A stretch of 64,000 nt of DNA from Ketogulonicigenium vulgare WSH-001 (GTDB lineage: Bacteria; Pseudomonadota; Alphaproteobacteria; Rhodobacterales; Rhodobacteraceae), in NCBI RefSeq assembly GCF_000223375.1, contig NC_017384.1:686097-750096 (forward strand), in the 5' to 3' direction. The notes below the pieces were generated by a model. It was not told the DNA's origin. It saw nothing but the letters and a program-made list of their open reading frames with translations, and made no database searches. Shown here piece after piece: positions 39,418-50,319 of this stretch. The first letter of the stretch is position 1. Each line of letters starts with the position of its first letter. The position numbers were made by a program, and so were the translations under genes.

Positions 39418-39434
39418 CTGTGATGTTCGCGGGA

Positions 39435-41186
39435 TCAGTTGCCCGCCGGTGCCGGAGCGCCAAGGCCCCCCGGTGCGCCTAGGCCGCCGCCCAAGCCGCC
39501 GCCACCCAGGCCGCTACCCGGTGCACCAAGGCCGCCCCCAGGGCCGCCCATGCCCGGCGCACCCAGCCCGCCGCCAACACCCGGCAGCGTGATCGTCACC
39601 GTGGATGTATCAATGGCAGGGCCGCGATAGTGCATCACAAGCTGCGGGAAGCAGATCACGATGACCATCATCAGCAGTTGCAGCCCCATGAACGGGATCG
39701 CCCCAAGATAGATTTGCCCCGATGTAACCGGCGCGGTTTTCTTGCCCGTCACCTTATCGATATACGGGACGCGCGGCGCGACCGATCTGAGGAAGTGCAA
39801 CGCAAAGCCGAAAGGTGGGTGCATGAACGAGGTCTGCATGTTGATCGCAAGGATCACCCCGAACCACACAAGGTCGATGTCCAGCGCAAGCGCAGGTGCG
39901 ACCAGCAGCGGCACGATGATGAAGGCCAGCTCGAAGTAATCGAGGAAGAAGGCCAGGAAGAACACCAGGATCGACACCACAATGATAAAGCCCTGCGCGC
40001 CGCCCGGAAGCGAGGTCAGCAGATGCTCGACCCAGATATGGCCGTTCACGCCGTAGAAGGTCAGCGAGAAAACGCGCGCGCCCAGCAGGATGAACATGAC
40101 AAAGGTCGACAGGCGCGTGGTCGAGACAATCGCCTGTTTGATGACGTCAAGGTTCAGGCGACGCTTGCCAGCGGCCAGCAACAGCGAGCCAACGGCACCC
40201 ATCGCGCCTGCTTCGGTCGGGGTTGCAACGCCGAGGAAGATCGTGCCCAGCACTAGGAAGATCAGCGTAACGGGCGGCACCATAACGATGACGACCTGTT
40301 GCGCCAGATAGGACAGGCGGTTCCATTTCAGTTTGCGATCAAGTTGCGCGTAAGTATAGACGACCAGCACGGCCGCAAAGCCGCCCAGGATATCCGCGTT
40401 GCTGCGCGACATGACTTGCGAAAACAGGACGATCAGCGCCAGCGCCAGCAGGATCAGGATCCCCATGATCACGCCGAGCGAGCCCATGCCTTTGCCCAAG
40501 GTGCGGGCCTCTGGCGGCAGGGCGGGCACTTTGTGCGGGCGGAAAATCGCGACAAAGGCGATATAGATCAGGTAGATGCCTGACAGTGCAAGGGCGGGAT
40601 ACATCGCGCCTTTGAACATGTCACCGGCCGAGCGGCCCAGCTGGTCCGCCAGAACGATCAGCACCAGCGAGGGCGGCACGATCTGCGCCAGCGTGCCCGA
40701 CGCGGCGATCACGCCCGCAGACAGCGAGCGGTCATAGCCGTAACGCAGCATGATCGGCAGCGAGATCAGGCCCATGGCGATCACCGAGGCCGCCACAACG
40801 CCAGTGGTGGCCGCCAGCATCGTACCAACCAGAACCACGGCAAAGGCAAGGCCGCCGCGGATCGAGCCGAAGAGCTGGCCGATCGTGTCCAAAAGATCCT
40901 CGGCCATGCCGGATTTCTCGAGGATTACGCCCATAAAGGTAAAGAATGGGATGGCGAGCATCGTATCATTGGACATTGTCCCAAAGAAACGATCCGGCAG
41001 CGCGTTCAGCAGTGGCCAGTTCAGCGTGATGACGCCATTGGACAGCGGCGCCAGTTCCACGCCGATGATAAAGAACATCAGCCCGTTTGCAGCCAATGCA
41101 AAGGCCACCGGATAGCCGATCAGCAGGAAGATGATCAGCGATGCGAACATGATCGGCGCCATGTTCGTCGCAATGAATTCCATCAT
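39435..41186 (-). CDS. dctM: TRAP transporter large permease subunit (DctM)
   Basis: 583 aa multi-pass membrane protein, the sodium-driven channel of the TRAP system. Hydrophobic helices fill residues ~10-525, with the family stretches GVILEKSGMAEDLLDTIGQLFGS, ASGTLAQIVPPSLVLIVLADQLG and GVATPTEAGAMGAVGSL. The last ~48 residues form a Gly/Leu/Ala/Pro low-complexity tail (repeats of GGGLGAPG), unusual for DctM. It overlaps dctQ by four bases. The only permease pair near the three binding proteins. Confidence 0.94.
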   Translation of the reverse strand: MMEFIATNMAPIMFASLIIFLLIGYPVAFALAANGLMFFIIGVELAPLSNGVITLNWPLLNALPDRFFGTMSNDTMLAIPFFTFMGVILEKSGMAEDLLDTIGQLFGSIRGGLAFAVVLVGTMLAATTGVVAASVIAMGLISLPIMLRYGYDRSLSAGVIAASGTLAQIVPPSLVLIVLADQLGRSAGDMFKGAMYPALALSGIYLIYIAFVAIFRPHKVPALPPEARTLGKGMGSLGVIMGILILLALALIVLFSQVMSRSNADILGGFAAVLVVYTYAQLDRKLKWNRLSYLAQQVVIVMVPPVTLIFLVLGTIFLGVATPTEAGAMGAVGSLLLAAGKRRLNLDVIKQAIVSTTRLSTFVMFILLGARVFSLTFYGVNGHIWVEHLLTSLPGGAQGFIIVVSILVFFLAFFLDYFELAFIIVPLLVAPALALDIDLVWFGVILAINMQTSFMHPPFGFALHFLRSVAPRVPYIDKVTGKKTAPVTSGQIYLGAIPFMGLQLLMMVIVICFPQLVMHYRGPAIDTSTVTITLPGVGGGLGAPGMGGPGGGLGAPGSGLGGGGLGGGLGAPGGLGAPAPAGN

Positions 41187-41785
41187 TGGCGTGCCTCCTG
41201 CGCTTTAAGGATTTCTTCCGCCAGCTCTTTGGCTTCTTGTTCGGCAAGGTCGCGCGCGGTGACATAGGGGTTGGGGTCGTCATAAGTGCCGGTCATGACG
41301 CCGACGCGCTTGATGATTTCCGAGATGGCCTGGAAGAACATCTGCAAAAAGCCGATCAGCAGCATCATCTTTGCCGGCCACAGGATCAGGCCGCCTGCGT
41401 TTGGGGACATCTCGCCCGAATTGTACGAGCGGATCACATAGGGCCACAGGAAATAGATCATCACGAGGACGAAGGGCATCAAAAAGAACAGATGGCCCAG
41501 CAATTCGATCCAGTTGCGCGCGTTACGCGACAGGCGTCCATAGATCAGGTCGATGCGCACATGGTCATTCGTCTTGATGACCCAAGATGCTGCAAGCATG
41601 AATGCGGCACCATAAAGATACCATTGCAGTTCGAGATAGCCATTGGACGAATAGTTGAACACCTTACGCACAATGGCGTTCAGCGCAGAGACAAGGATCG
41701 CCACGAAAATAAGCCAACCGATCTGACGACCGATGAACTCATTCACTGCATCGACAATCCTAGCAAAGGCTAGAAGTATCTTCAT
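41183..41785 (-). CDS. dctQ: TRAP transporter small permease subunit (DctQ)
   Basis: 200 aa, four predicted transmembrane helices (INEFIGRQIGWLIFVAILVSALNAI at the start; WYLYGAAFMLAASWVIKTNDHVRID is the DctQ signature). Cytoplasmic C-terminus rich in Glu, Ala and Lys. It pairs with DctM downstream (four-base overlap). Longer than typical DctQ, as in the TakQ type. Promoter and palindrome lie in the 250-base gap upstream. Confidence 0.93.
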   Translation of the reverse strand: MKILLAFARIVDAVNEFIGRQIGWLIFVAILVSALNAIVRKVFNYSSNGYLELQWYLYGAAFMLAASWVIKTNDHVRIDLIYGRLSRNARNWIELLGHLFFLMPFVLVMIYFLWPYVIRSYNSGEMSPNAGGLILWPAKMMLLIGFLQMFFQAISEIIKRVGVMTGTYDDPNPYVTARDLAEQEAKELAEEILKAQEARQ

Positions 41786-41830
41786 GAATTATTTCTCCCC
41801 CCGCGTAAAAGATCACGCTACGACACTAGG

Positions 41831-41851
41831 CCGCGTAATATAATTACGCGG
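41831..41851. promoter_or_regulatory. 21-bp perfect palindrome upstream of dctQM, candidate operator
   Basis: CCGCGTAAT, three bases (ATA), then ATTACGCGG: nine-base arms with no mismatch. It lies just downstream of the predicted dctQ promoter, about 45 bases before the dctQ start codon. Confidence 0.65.
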
Positions 41852-41864
41852 CGGACTTCCGCGC

Positions 41865-41894
41865 AAACTAGGGCGAAAAGCGGTAAATCGTCAA
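41865..41894 (-). promoter_or_regulatory. Putative promoter of dctQM
   Basis: Minus-strand TTGACG (41894-41889), 18 bases, TAGTTT (41870-41865). The start would fall near 41858, next to the palindrome. The -10 is weak. Confidence 0.45.
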
Positions 41895-42035
41895 CCAAAT
41901 GCACGTAGGGTTAGCGATATAATCGCAGCCGTTGCGCAAGGAACCCAACGTCAATTTCGGGCTTTCGGGTAATGATCCGAAATTTTGTATCAAAATTGCG
42001 GAAGATCATTTCGAGGGGGCGGTTTTGCCCGAATC

Positions 42036-42872
42036 CTACAGGCGGGTCAGATCGGGCAGGGTGATCCGCGCCACTTGTTCGGCCACGGGGGGCGTGTCCA
42101 GCGGGTGCGGTGCGGTCTGGGGCGGGTCTTGGGGGTCAAACTGAACCCATGCGCCACCGCGATAAATCTCCAGCGGCTGGTAGCGCGCCTTATAGGCCAT
42201 TTTCGGGCTGCCGGGCACCCAGTAGCCCAGATAGACGTAAGGCAGGCCCAACTCCTGCGCGAGCAGGATATGCTGCAGGATAATGTAATTCCCCAGCGAG
42301 TCCGATGGCCGGTTCGGATCATAGAACGAATAGACCAGCGACAGCCCGTCATCCAGAATGTCGATCAGGCAGGCACCGACCAGACCGTCGTCATCGCGAA
42401 GGAAATCGGCGGCCTCGGGATCGGTGAATTCGACCATGCGGCTGCGCACGGGGGTTTGCTCGACCATGGCGGCGAATTCGAACACATCCATATCGGCCAT
42501 GCCGCCCTCTTCGTGGCGGGCATCCAGATAGCGGCGGAACAGGGCGAATTGATCCTCGGTCGCCCAGGTCGGGCGCACGCGGCGCTGGACGCGGGCATTG
42601 CGTTTCAGGACGCGGCGCTGCCAAGCGTTGGGTTTGAAATCGGCGACCCGGATGCGCGCCGACAAACAGGCGCTGCAATTGGCGCAGGTCGGCCGGTAAA
42701 TCACGTTCTGCGAGCGGCGGAACCCCTGTTTCGACAGCGCATCATTCATCGCAGCCGCGCCATCGCCTTGCAGCGCGGTGAACAGTTTCCGCTCTAGCTG
42801 CCCCTCAAGATAGGGGCATGGCGCCGGAGCGGTGACATAAAACTGCGGGGCCAGTGGCAAACTGTGGCGCAT
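42036..42872 (-). CDS. bpt: Aspartate/glutamate leucyltransferase (Bpt)
   Basis: 278 aa aminoacyl-tRNA-protein transferase that adds leucine to N-terminal Asp/Glu for N-end-rule degradation. Signatures: [20 protein letters not shown], a CxxC pair in [16 protein letters not shown], and [21 protein letters not shown]. Length and motifs match Bpt rather than eukaryotic ATE1. It diverges from the MATE transporter gene. Confidence 0.94.
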   Translation of the reverse strand: MRHSLPLAPQFYVTAPAPCPYLEGQLERKLFTALQGDGAAAMNDALSKQGFRRSQNVIYRPTCANCSACLSARIRVADFKPNAWQRRVLKRNARVQRRVRPTWATEDQFALFRRYLDARHEEGGMADMDVFEFAAMVEQTPVRSRMVEFTDPEAADFLRDDDGLVGACLIDILDDGLSLVYSFYDPNRPSDSLGNYIILQHILLAQELGLPYVYLGYWVPGSPKMAYKARYQPLEIYRGGAWVQFDPQDPPQTAPHPLDTPPVAEQVARITLPDLTRL

Positions 42873-42939
42873 GTTTTCGGCTCGGCTCGGTCAGGGATTT
42901 CAGGGCAGATTAACACGCCGCGCCCGGTTGTCCACAGGA

Positions 42940-42958
42940 TCACGCAACAGTTGTGTGA
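42940..42958. promoter_or_regulatory. Imperfect 19-bp palindrome between bpt and the MATE gene
   Basis: Arms TCACGCAAC and GTTGTGTGA around a single A, eight of nine pairs matching. A possible regulator site for either divergent gene. Confidence 0.4.
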
Positions 42959-43014
42959 CCCGCTAGACGGGCGGGCGGTTTGGCGGTAGTGACGCCGCGA
43001 AGGTGGAGGATATG

Positions 43015-44385
43015 ATGGCAAATGCGGCAAAGCGTGGATTTCGGCATGAAATCTGGGCAGTTCTGACCCTTGGTGTGCCGCTGATCGCGTCAAATCTGGC
43101 ACAGATGGTCATCAATCTGACCGATACGATCATTCTGGGCTGGTATGATGTGCAGGCTTTGGCCGCCGTCACGCTGGCCCATGCGCTTTATTCGCTGCTC
43201 TATCTGTTTGGCGCAGGGTTCGCCTGGGCGGTGATGCCGCTGGTCGCCGAGGCCGCGGTGCAGGGGAACGACACCCGCGTGCGGCGCGTGACACGGATGG
43301 GGATCTGGCTGTCGCTGGGCTTTGCCACGCTCGCCGCCATCCCGATGCTGCTGTCCGAGGCGTTGCTGCTGTCGATCGGCCAAGATCCAAGCATCAGCGC
43401 GCTGGCGCAGGATTATCTGCAGGTGATTTTCATCGCCCTGTTCGCGGCGCTGCTGATCGCCTGTATGCGCAGCTTTTTGGCGGCGCTGGGGCATACGGCG
43501 GTGGTGTTCTGGGCAACGGTCTTTGTTGCGATCCTGAACGGCGTGCTGGTGTATCTGCTGGTCTTTGGCCATTTCGGCTTTCCCGAGCTTGGCATTCTGG
43601 GCGCGGCGGTCGGCACGACGATTGCGCAGATCACCGGCCTTGCGATCCTGTGCATCTATGCGGTGCGCAAGCTGCCCGAATATCATCTGTTCCAACGCTT
43701 TTGGCGGCCCGATCCGCAGGCGATGGTCGAGGTCACGCGTGTCGGCCTGCCCATCGGTCTGACCAGCCTGGCCGAGGGCGGGCTATTCAGCGCCACCGCG
43801 ATCTTGATGGGCTGGATCGGCACGGCCGAGCTTGCGGCGCATGGCATTGCCCTGCAAATCGCGGCGCTGGTCTTTATGCTGTATATGGGTCTGTCGCAGG
43901 CGGCGACCATTCTGGCCGGGCGCGCATACGGTCAACGCGATCCGCAGGCTTTGCGCCGCGTGGCGCTGGCCTCTGGCAGCGTGGCGGCCTGTATTTTGGT
44001 CGCGGGCGTCGCGATTTTCGTCATCTTCCGGATGCCGCTGGTCTCGGTCTTTTTGGATCAGTCTGATGCGAATTACGCGCATGTCCTGCAGATCGGCATG
44101 GCGCTGCTGCTGATGGCGGCGCTGTTTCAGGCGCTGGATGCGGCGCAGGTCATGGCATTGGGACTGCTGCGCGCGGTGCAGGATACGACCGTTCCCATGC
44201 TGATGGCGGTTGTCAGCTATTGGGGCGTCGGCTTCCCCCTTAGCCTTGCTATCGGGATCTGGTGGAACGGCGGCGCGGTGGGGGTTTGGGTCGGTCTGGT
44301 GGCCGGGCTTGGCGTTGCCAGCGTGCTGATGATCTATCGCTTTTGGCGCGGTCTCGTCACCCATAGGTATATCGCCCATGTTTGA
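43015..44385 (+). CDS. MATE-family efflux transporter
   Basis: 456 aa, twelve predicted membrane helices in two homologous halves, NorM-like. Exports cationic drugs or metabolites using a sodium or proton gradient; substrate unknown. LTLGVPLIASNLAQMVINLTDTIILG and AAHGIALQIAALVFMLYMGLSQAATILAGRAYG are typical. The ATG at 43015 is favoured by GGAGG at five bases; GTG 43003 or ATG 43012 are alternatives. Overlaps the DedA gene by eight bases. Confidence 0.9.
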   Translation: MANAAKRGFRHEIWAVLTLGVPLIASNLAQMVINLTDTIILGWYDVQALAAVTLAHALYSLLYLFGAGFAWAVMPLVAEAAVQGNDTRVRRVTRMGIWLSLGFATLAAIPMLLSEALLLSIGQDPSISALAQDYLQVIFIALFAALLIACMRSFLAALGHTAVVFWATVFVAILNGVLVYLLVFGHFGFPELGILGAAVGTTIAQITGLAILCIYAVRKLPEYHLFQRFWRPDPQAMVEVTRVGLPIGLTSLAEGGLFSATAILMGWIGTAELAAHGIALQIAALVFMLYMGLSQAATILAGRAYGQRDPQALRRVALASGSVAACILVAGVAIFVIFRMPLVSVFLDQSDANYAHVLQIGMALLLMAALFQALDAAQVMALGLLRAVQDTTVPMLMAVVSYWGVGFPLSLAIGIWWNGGAVGVWVGLVAGLGVASVLMIYRFWRGLVTHRYIAHV

Positions 44386-44980
44386 CCTGCTGCTGGGATT
44401 GATGGAATGGGCCGGCGCGTTCGGCCTGTTCCTGTTGATGATCCTGGAGAACCTGTTTCCGCCGATCCCGTCCGAGCTGATCGTGCCGCTGGCGGGATTT
44501 CTGGCGGCGCAGGGCGAGATGTCGTTCTGGCAGGTGATCCTTGCCGGTGTTGCCGGATCGGTTCTGGGGGCCGTCTTCTGGTATTACGTCGGCATGATGA
44601 TCGGGCGCGCGCGTATCTTGCGCTTTGTCGACCGCTTTGGCCCGATCCTGACGCTGTCGCGCGAAGATACGATCAGCGCCTTCACATGGTTCGAACGCTG
44701 GGGTGTCTGGGCGGTGCTGGTCACGCGGCTGATCCCCGGCGCGCGGACGCTGATCTCGGTCCCCGCTGGCATCTCTAGAATGCCGCTGCCGCTGTTTTTG
44801 CTGGCGACCACAGCGGGCAGCACGGTCTGGATCACCATCCTGACCATGACCGGCGTGCTGCTGCGCGAGAATTACCACCGGATCGAATCCGTACTGGACC
44901 CTTTGTCGCTGGTGATTTTTGGCGGTGTCGCGGTGGTCTATTTTTGGCGCCTGCTGCGGCAGATGCGCAGCAGGCGATAG
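44378..44980 (+). CDS. DedA-family membrane protein
   Basis: 200 aa, about five membrane segments. The family signature LENLFPPIPSELIVPLAGFLA and the Arg-containing TRLIPGARTLISVPAGISRM are present. DedA proteins are lipid scramblase-like and needed for membrane potential and undecaprenyl-phosphate or phospholipid recycling; the specific role is not known. Its start lies within the MATE gene end, so the two may be co-translated. Convergent with aspC across 3 bases. Confidence 0.9.
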   Translation: MFDLLLGLMEWAGAFGLFLLMILENLFPPIPSELIVPLAGFLAAQGEMSFWQVILAGVAGSVLGAVFWYYVGMMIGRARILRFVDRFGPILTLSREDTISAFTWFERWGVWAVLVTRLIPGARTLISVPAGISRMPLPLFLLATTAGSTVWITILTMTGVLLRENYHRIESVLDPLSLVIFGGVAVVYFWRLLRQMRSRR

Positions 44981-44983
44981 GGC

Positions 44984-46546
<1,563 letters not shown>

Positions 46547-46553
46547 CGCGATC

Positions 46554-46571
46554 TGTCTAAAGTTTTAGACA
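46554..46571. promoter_or_regulatory. 18-bp perfect palindrome before the MarR-type gene
   Basis: TGTCTAAA, two bases (GT), TTTAGACA. It overlaps the likely -35 of a promoter whose -10 would be TATTAA (46583-46588), the normal place for MarR autorepression. Confidence 0.72.
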
Positions 46572-46636
46572 CTGCGGCCCCCTATTAACGACGTTTTGGC
46601 TTTTTGCGGCGAATCTTCCTGAAAAGGGAGAGTGCG

Positions 46637-47140
46637 ATGAATCTAAGCCATCCGATGACCAAATCTGCGCCCCCTGCGGCAGGGCAGATGGTCAGCTATT
46701 TTGACACGCTGGCGCTGGTCGAGCGGTTGCACCGGCTGCTGCTGGATCTGGTCAAGGACGAGTTCGAACGGCTGGGCGTGCTGGAGATCAACCCGGTACA
46801 GGCGCTGCTGCTGTTCAATATGGGCGAGCAAGAGCTGACGGCGGGCGAGCTGAAAACGCGCGGTTTCTATCAAGGCAGCAATGTCAGCTATAATCTGAAG
46901 AAACTGGTTGATCTGGGCTATCTGCATCACGAACGCAGCACAGCGGATCGGCGCGCGGTGCGTATTCGCCTGACCGAAAAGGGCCGCCGCGTGCGCGAGA
47001 CGTTGCTGCGCCTATTTGCGGGCCACGCCGATGGGATGGTGGCGCGCGGCGTGTTGCCGCGCGAGGGGATGGACGACCTGACGCTGATGTTGCGCCGGGT
47101 CGAACGCTATTGGACGGAACAGATCCGCTATATCTACTGA
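46637..47140 (+). CDS. MarR-family winged-helix regulator
   Basis: 167 aa. AGGGAGAG precedes the ATG at 46637. Winged helix-turn-helix around residues 65-125 (TAGELKTRGFYQGSNVSYNLKKLVDLGYLHHERSTADRR...), flanked by dimerisation helices. Close in pattern to LdtR-type MarR regulators, which control cell-wall transpeptidases and stress genes in related Rhizobiales; that homology is from memory. Likely autoregulated through the palindrome upstream. Confidence 0.85.
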   Translation: MNLSHPMTKSAPPAAGQMVSYFDTLALVERLHRLLLDLVKDEFERLGVLEINPVQALLLFNMGEQELTAGELKTRGFYQGSNVSYNLKKLVDLGYLHHERSTADRRAVRIRLTEKGRRVRETLLRLFAGHADGMVARGVLPREGMDDLTLMLRRVERYWTEQIRYIY

Positions 47141-47569
47141 TTACCAGTGACCGGTGTTGGGCATCGAGGCCCAAGGCTCGGCCGGGGCAAGGTGTTCGCC
47201 CTCTTGCAGCAGCTCGATCGAGACATTGTCGGGCGAGCGGACGAACGCCATATGGCCGTCGCGCGGCGGGCGGTTGATGGTGACGCCCGCATCCATCAGG
47301 CGCTGGCACAGGCCATAGATATCATCGACGCGGTAAGCCAGATGGCCGAAATGACGGCTGTCGCTGGGCAGGCCGGTATCGCCGTCCCAGTTATAGGTCA
47401 GCTCGACCGAAACTTCGTCCTGACCGGGGGCGCACATGAAAACAAGGGTATAGCGGCCCTTTTCACTTTCCGTGCGGCGCTTTTCCACAAGGCCCAGCAG
47501 TTGGTAAAAGGCGACGCTTTTATCCAGATCCAGCACGCGGACCATGGTGTGAAGGTAGCGGATAGCCAT
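47141..47569 (-). CDS. gloA: Lactoylglutathione lyase (glyoxalase I)
   Basis: 142 aa VOC-fold metalloenzyme converting the methylglyoxal-glutathione hemithioacetal to lactoylglutathione. Two beta-alpha-beta-beta-beta modules with metal ligands His (RYLHTMVRV), Glu (VSVELTYNW), His (FGHLAYRV) and Glu (VSIELLQEG). It is convergent with the MarR gene, their ends directly adjacent, and 20 bases from the nlpD end. Confidence 0.93.
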   Translation of the reverse strand: MAIRYLHTMVRVLDLDKSVAFYQLLGLVEKRRTESEKGRYTLVFMCAPGQDEVSVELTYNWDGDTGLPSDSRHFGHLAYRVDDIYGLCQRLMDAGVTINRPPRDGHMAFVRSPDNVSIELLQEGEHLAPAEPWASMPNTGHW

Positions 47570-47589
47570 CTGTTTTCCTTACGTTTCTA

Positions 47590-48783
47590 TTATGGCAGCA
47601 TGGTCGAGGGATCGACGCTGTCCAGCCCGCGCCGCACCTCGAAGTGCAGATAGGGCGTGGCGCCATCCGCGACCTTGCCGATGACCTGCCCGCGCGAGAC
47701 GGATGCGCCGCGCGCCACCGTCAGGCGGTCAAGATGTGTATACACGGTCATCAGATTGCCATCGTGACGGATCACGACGATCTGGATGCCGTCCGTGTTG
47801 GTGGTGATGGCCGCGACGGTGCCGGCGGCGGCGGCCTGCACATCGGTGCCGGCGGGCGCGCCGATATCAATCCCGTCATTGCGGCCGCGCGCATAGGCGC
47901 GGATGATATTGCCCGCGACGGGGCGCTGCAGGGTCGAGGTCGATTGGCTGGCGCTGGTCTGCTGCGCGCCAAGGTTCGGCGTTGCGGCGGCGGCGGCCGC
48001 AGCGGCGGCCGGTGCGGCAGCGGCGGGGGGCGTCGCCTCGGACGGCAGCGGCTGGCTGGCCGAGGGCGGGACGGGGGTGGCCGATCCTTGGCCCGGCGCC
48101 GAGGTGACCGGCGTGGTCGACGGCGTGCCATTCGCGGTCGGGATCATCAGATATTGCCCCTCGCGGATGGTCATATTGCTGTCGAGACCATTCCATTCCG
48201 CCAGCGAGCGCACGGGGATATTATAGCGCCGCGCGATGATATAGGCGGTCTCGCCGCGCGCGACCTGGTGGCGCACGGGTTCCGAGATTTGCAGCGGCGT
48301 GCTGCTGGCGGCAGGGGCGGTGGCGGCACTGCTGCCCGAGGGCGCAAGCGCGGTCGTGGTGACATCGCCCGCACGGTCGATGGCGGCCCCGGCGATGCTG
48401 GTGATATCGGTCATGCCGCCCGAAAGGCCGCCCGAAACGCGGGCCGGCAGGGCCAGAACTTCGCCCGCGCGCAAGGATGTGCCGGTTTGCAGCCCGTTAT
48501 AGCTGGCCAGTTGCCCCGCATCCAGCGACAGGCGGCCCGCAATGGTCGCGACCGTATCGCCCGCGCGCGCCACCGCAACCTGATAGGTCGGATAGGAAAT
48601 CACGCCATTGGCGTCTGGCGCCGGGCGGTTATTGGTCGATGGCATCGCCCCCGCGGTGGTAAAGCCAGTGCCCATGCCACGCAGATCATAATCGGGCACG
48701 TCATTACAGGCGGCCAGCGCCATCAGCGCGACACCCCCCATCAGATGCAGCCCAAGATTTTTCATGGGAATAGGTCTTGGCAT
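47590..48783 (-). CDS. nlpD: NlpD-like lipoprotein with LysM domains and degenerate M23 peptidase domain
   Basis: 397 aa outer-membrane lipoprotein activator of cell-wall amidases. ATG at 48783 with GAGGAAG upstream; lipobox LMALAAC gives lipidated Cys26. Two LysM repeats (~57-100 and ~165-208, each with YxIxxG-like GDTVATIAGRL and GETAYIIARRY), a Ser/Ala/Pro linker, then a LytM/M23 domain. In it the metal His is Asn (RNDGIDIG) and the first His of HxH is Tyr (PYLHFEV), so it is probably non-catalytic, as in NlpD. Order surE-pcm-nlpD matches E. coli. Confidence 0.9.
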   Translation of the reverse strand: MPRPIPMKNLGLHLMGGVALMALAACNDVPDYDLRGMGTGFTTAGAMPSTNNRPAPDANGVISYPTYQVAVARAGDTVATIAGRLSLDAGQLASYNGLQTGTSLRAGEVLALPARVSGGLSGGMTDITSIAGAAIDRAGDVTTTALAPSGSSAATAPAASSTPLQISEPVRHQVARGETAYIIARRYNIPVRSLAEWNGLDSNMTIREGQYLMIPTANGTPSTTPVTSAPGQGSATPVPPSASQPLPSEATPPAAAAPAAAAAAAAATPNLGAQQTSASQSTSTLQRPVAGNIIRAYARGRNDGIDIGAPAGTDVQAAAAGTVAAITTNTDGIQIVVIRHDGNLMTVYTHLDRLTVARGASVSRGQVIGKVADGATPYLHFEVRRGLDSVDPSTMLP

Positions 48784-48805
48784 AGCTTCCTCTTTCGCAG
48801 CGAAA

Positions 48806-49441
48806 TCACGCGAGACCCGCGACCAGCGGAACAAAGCGCACGGGGTGTAATTCCTCGTAATCAAAGCCGTTTTCAAGACGTATCACGCGGATCAGACTTT
48901 GCACATGGTCGGACTGGCCCACCGGCAACACCATGATACCGCCGACTTTCAACTGCGCCAAGAGGGGCGAGGGCGCATCCTCGGCGGCGGCGGTGACGAT
49001 GATGCGGTCAAAGGGCGCCTGTTCGGGCAGGCCATAGCTGCCGTCGGCGGTAAAGGCGGTGATATTGGTAATGCCAAGGGCGTCGAATACCGCGCGGGCA
49101 TCCGCGACCAATCCGCGATGGCGGTCAACCGTGTATACACGGCGCGCCAGATGCGACAGGATCGCGGCCTGATAGCCCGAGCCGGTGCCGACCTCTAGCA
49201 CTTTGTCGCGCTCGCCCACATCCAGCGCCTGGGTCATAATGCCGACGACCGAGGGCTGCGAGATGGTCTGACCCGCGCCGATGGGCAGGGGGACATCCTC
49301 ATAGGCGCGATCGGCAAAGGTGGGGCGCACGAACAGCGCGCGGTCGACACGTTCCATCGCGCGCAAAGTGCGTGTATCCGTCACGCCCCGCGCGCGCAGG
49401 GTGTAGATGAATTGCATCAGCTGATCGTGTTCGCCGCTCAC
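48806..49441 (-). CDS. pcm: Protein-L-isoaspartate O-methyltransferase
   Basis: Repairs isoaspartyl residues by methyl transfer from S-adenosylmethionine (211 aa). Motifs: [21 protein letters not shown] and the SAM-binding [13 protein letters not shown]. It overlaps surE by four bases and lies just before nlpD, a conserved stress-survival gene order. Confidence 0.96.
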   Translation of the reverse strand: MSGEHDQLMQFIYTLRARGVTDTRTLRAMERVDRALFVRPTFADRAYEDVPLPIGAGQTISQPSVVGIMTQALDVGERDKVLEVGTGSGYQAAILSHLARRVYTVDRHRGLVADARAVFDALGITNITAFTADGSYGLPEQAPFDRIIVTAAAEDAPSPLLAQLKVGGIMVLPVGQSDHVQSLIRVIRLENGFDYEELHPVRFVPLVAGLA

Positions 49442-50238
49442 CCGTGACCTTCCCGGTTCAGGCGGCTTTGTAGATCGGCGAGCGTGTCATGGGCGGTCAT
49501 ATCGGCGCGCAGCGGCGTCACCGAAATATAACCCTGCAGGTTCGCCTCGCCATCGGTGTCGGGGCCCGAGGTCAGATCCTGCTTGCCGCCCTTGACCCAG
49601 AGGAATTTGCGGCCCGAGGGTGATATCTGCGGCTCGAGCCCAAAACCCGCACCATGGCGATAACCCTGTTTCGCGACCTTGACGCCTTTGACATCATTGG
49701 CGGCAACAGCGGGGAAATTCACGTTATAAAACAGGCGGTAATCGGCATTGTCCCAGATCGCCTTGTCCAGCAGATCGCGGATGATGCGCGCGCCATGGAC
49801 GGCGGCTGCCTCGAACGGGTTGTCGAGTTTCATATTCGCGGGGCCCATGAATTGCGACAGGGCTATCGCGGGCAGATGTTGCAGCGCCGCCTCCATCGCG
49901 CCGCCGACAGTGCCCGAGTAGACGATGTTTTCGGCCGAATTATTGCCGCGGTTGACGCCCGACAGCACCAGATCGGGCGGGGCACCTTCCATCACATCAT
50001 AAAGACCCGCCAGCACGCAATCGGCGGGCGAGCCCTCGGCCGCAAAGCGGCGCTGCCCCAGTTTCGCGATCATGGTCGGGTGGGTGTAAGAGATCATATG
50101 CGCGACGCCCGATTGCTCGAACGCGGGGGCGACGGTCCAAACCTCGCCATTTGGGCCAGCGATCTCGTGGGCGATGGCCTGCAAAACCGCAAGACCGGGG
50201 GCGTTGATGCCGTCGTCATTGGTGATCAGAATGCGCAT
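49438..50238 (-). CDS. surE: 5'/3'-nucleotidase SurE
   Basis: 266 aa metal-dependent phosphatase for nucleoside monophosphates. N-terminal [16 protein letters not shown] supplies metal ligands Asp8 and Asp9; [25 protein letters not shown] is the second signature. First gene of surE-pcm-nlpD. The 81 bases upstream to purF contain no clear promoter. Confidence 0.97.
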   Translation of the reverse strand: MRILITNDDGINAPGLAVLQAIAHEIAGPNGEVWTVAPAFEQSGVAHMISYTHPTMIAKLGQRRFAAEGSPADCVLAGLYDVMEGAPPDLVLSGVNRGNNSAENIVYSGTVGGAMEAALQHLPAIALSQFMGPANMKLDNPFEAAAVHGARIIRDLLDKAIWDNADYRLFYNVNFPAVAANDVKGVKVAKQGYRHGAGFGLEPQISPSGRKFLWVKGGKQDLTSGPDTDGEANLQGYISVTPLRADMTAHDTLADLQSRLNREGHG

Positions 50239-50319
50239 TGACCGTCCTTACTCACTTTACAGACGGTCATAAGGCAGGGCGGCGGGTCAGGCAAGATGCC
50301 CGCCCGCCATGCGGCGTGA

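Noticed and set aside
44950..44974. Inverted repeat at the end of the DedA gene as a terminator
   Set aside because: It has a 9-bp stem, but lies within the coding sequence and has no T-run on either strand.
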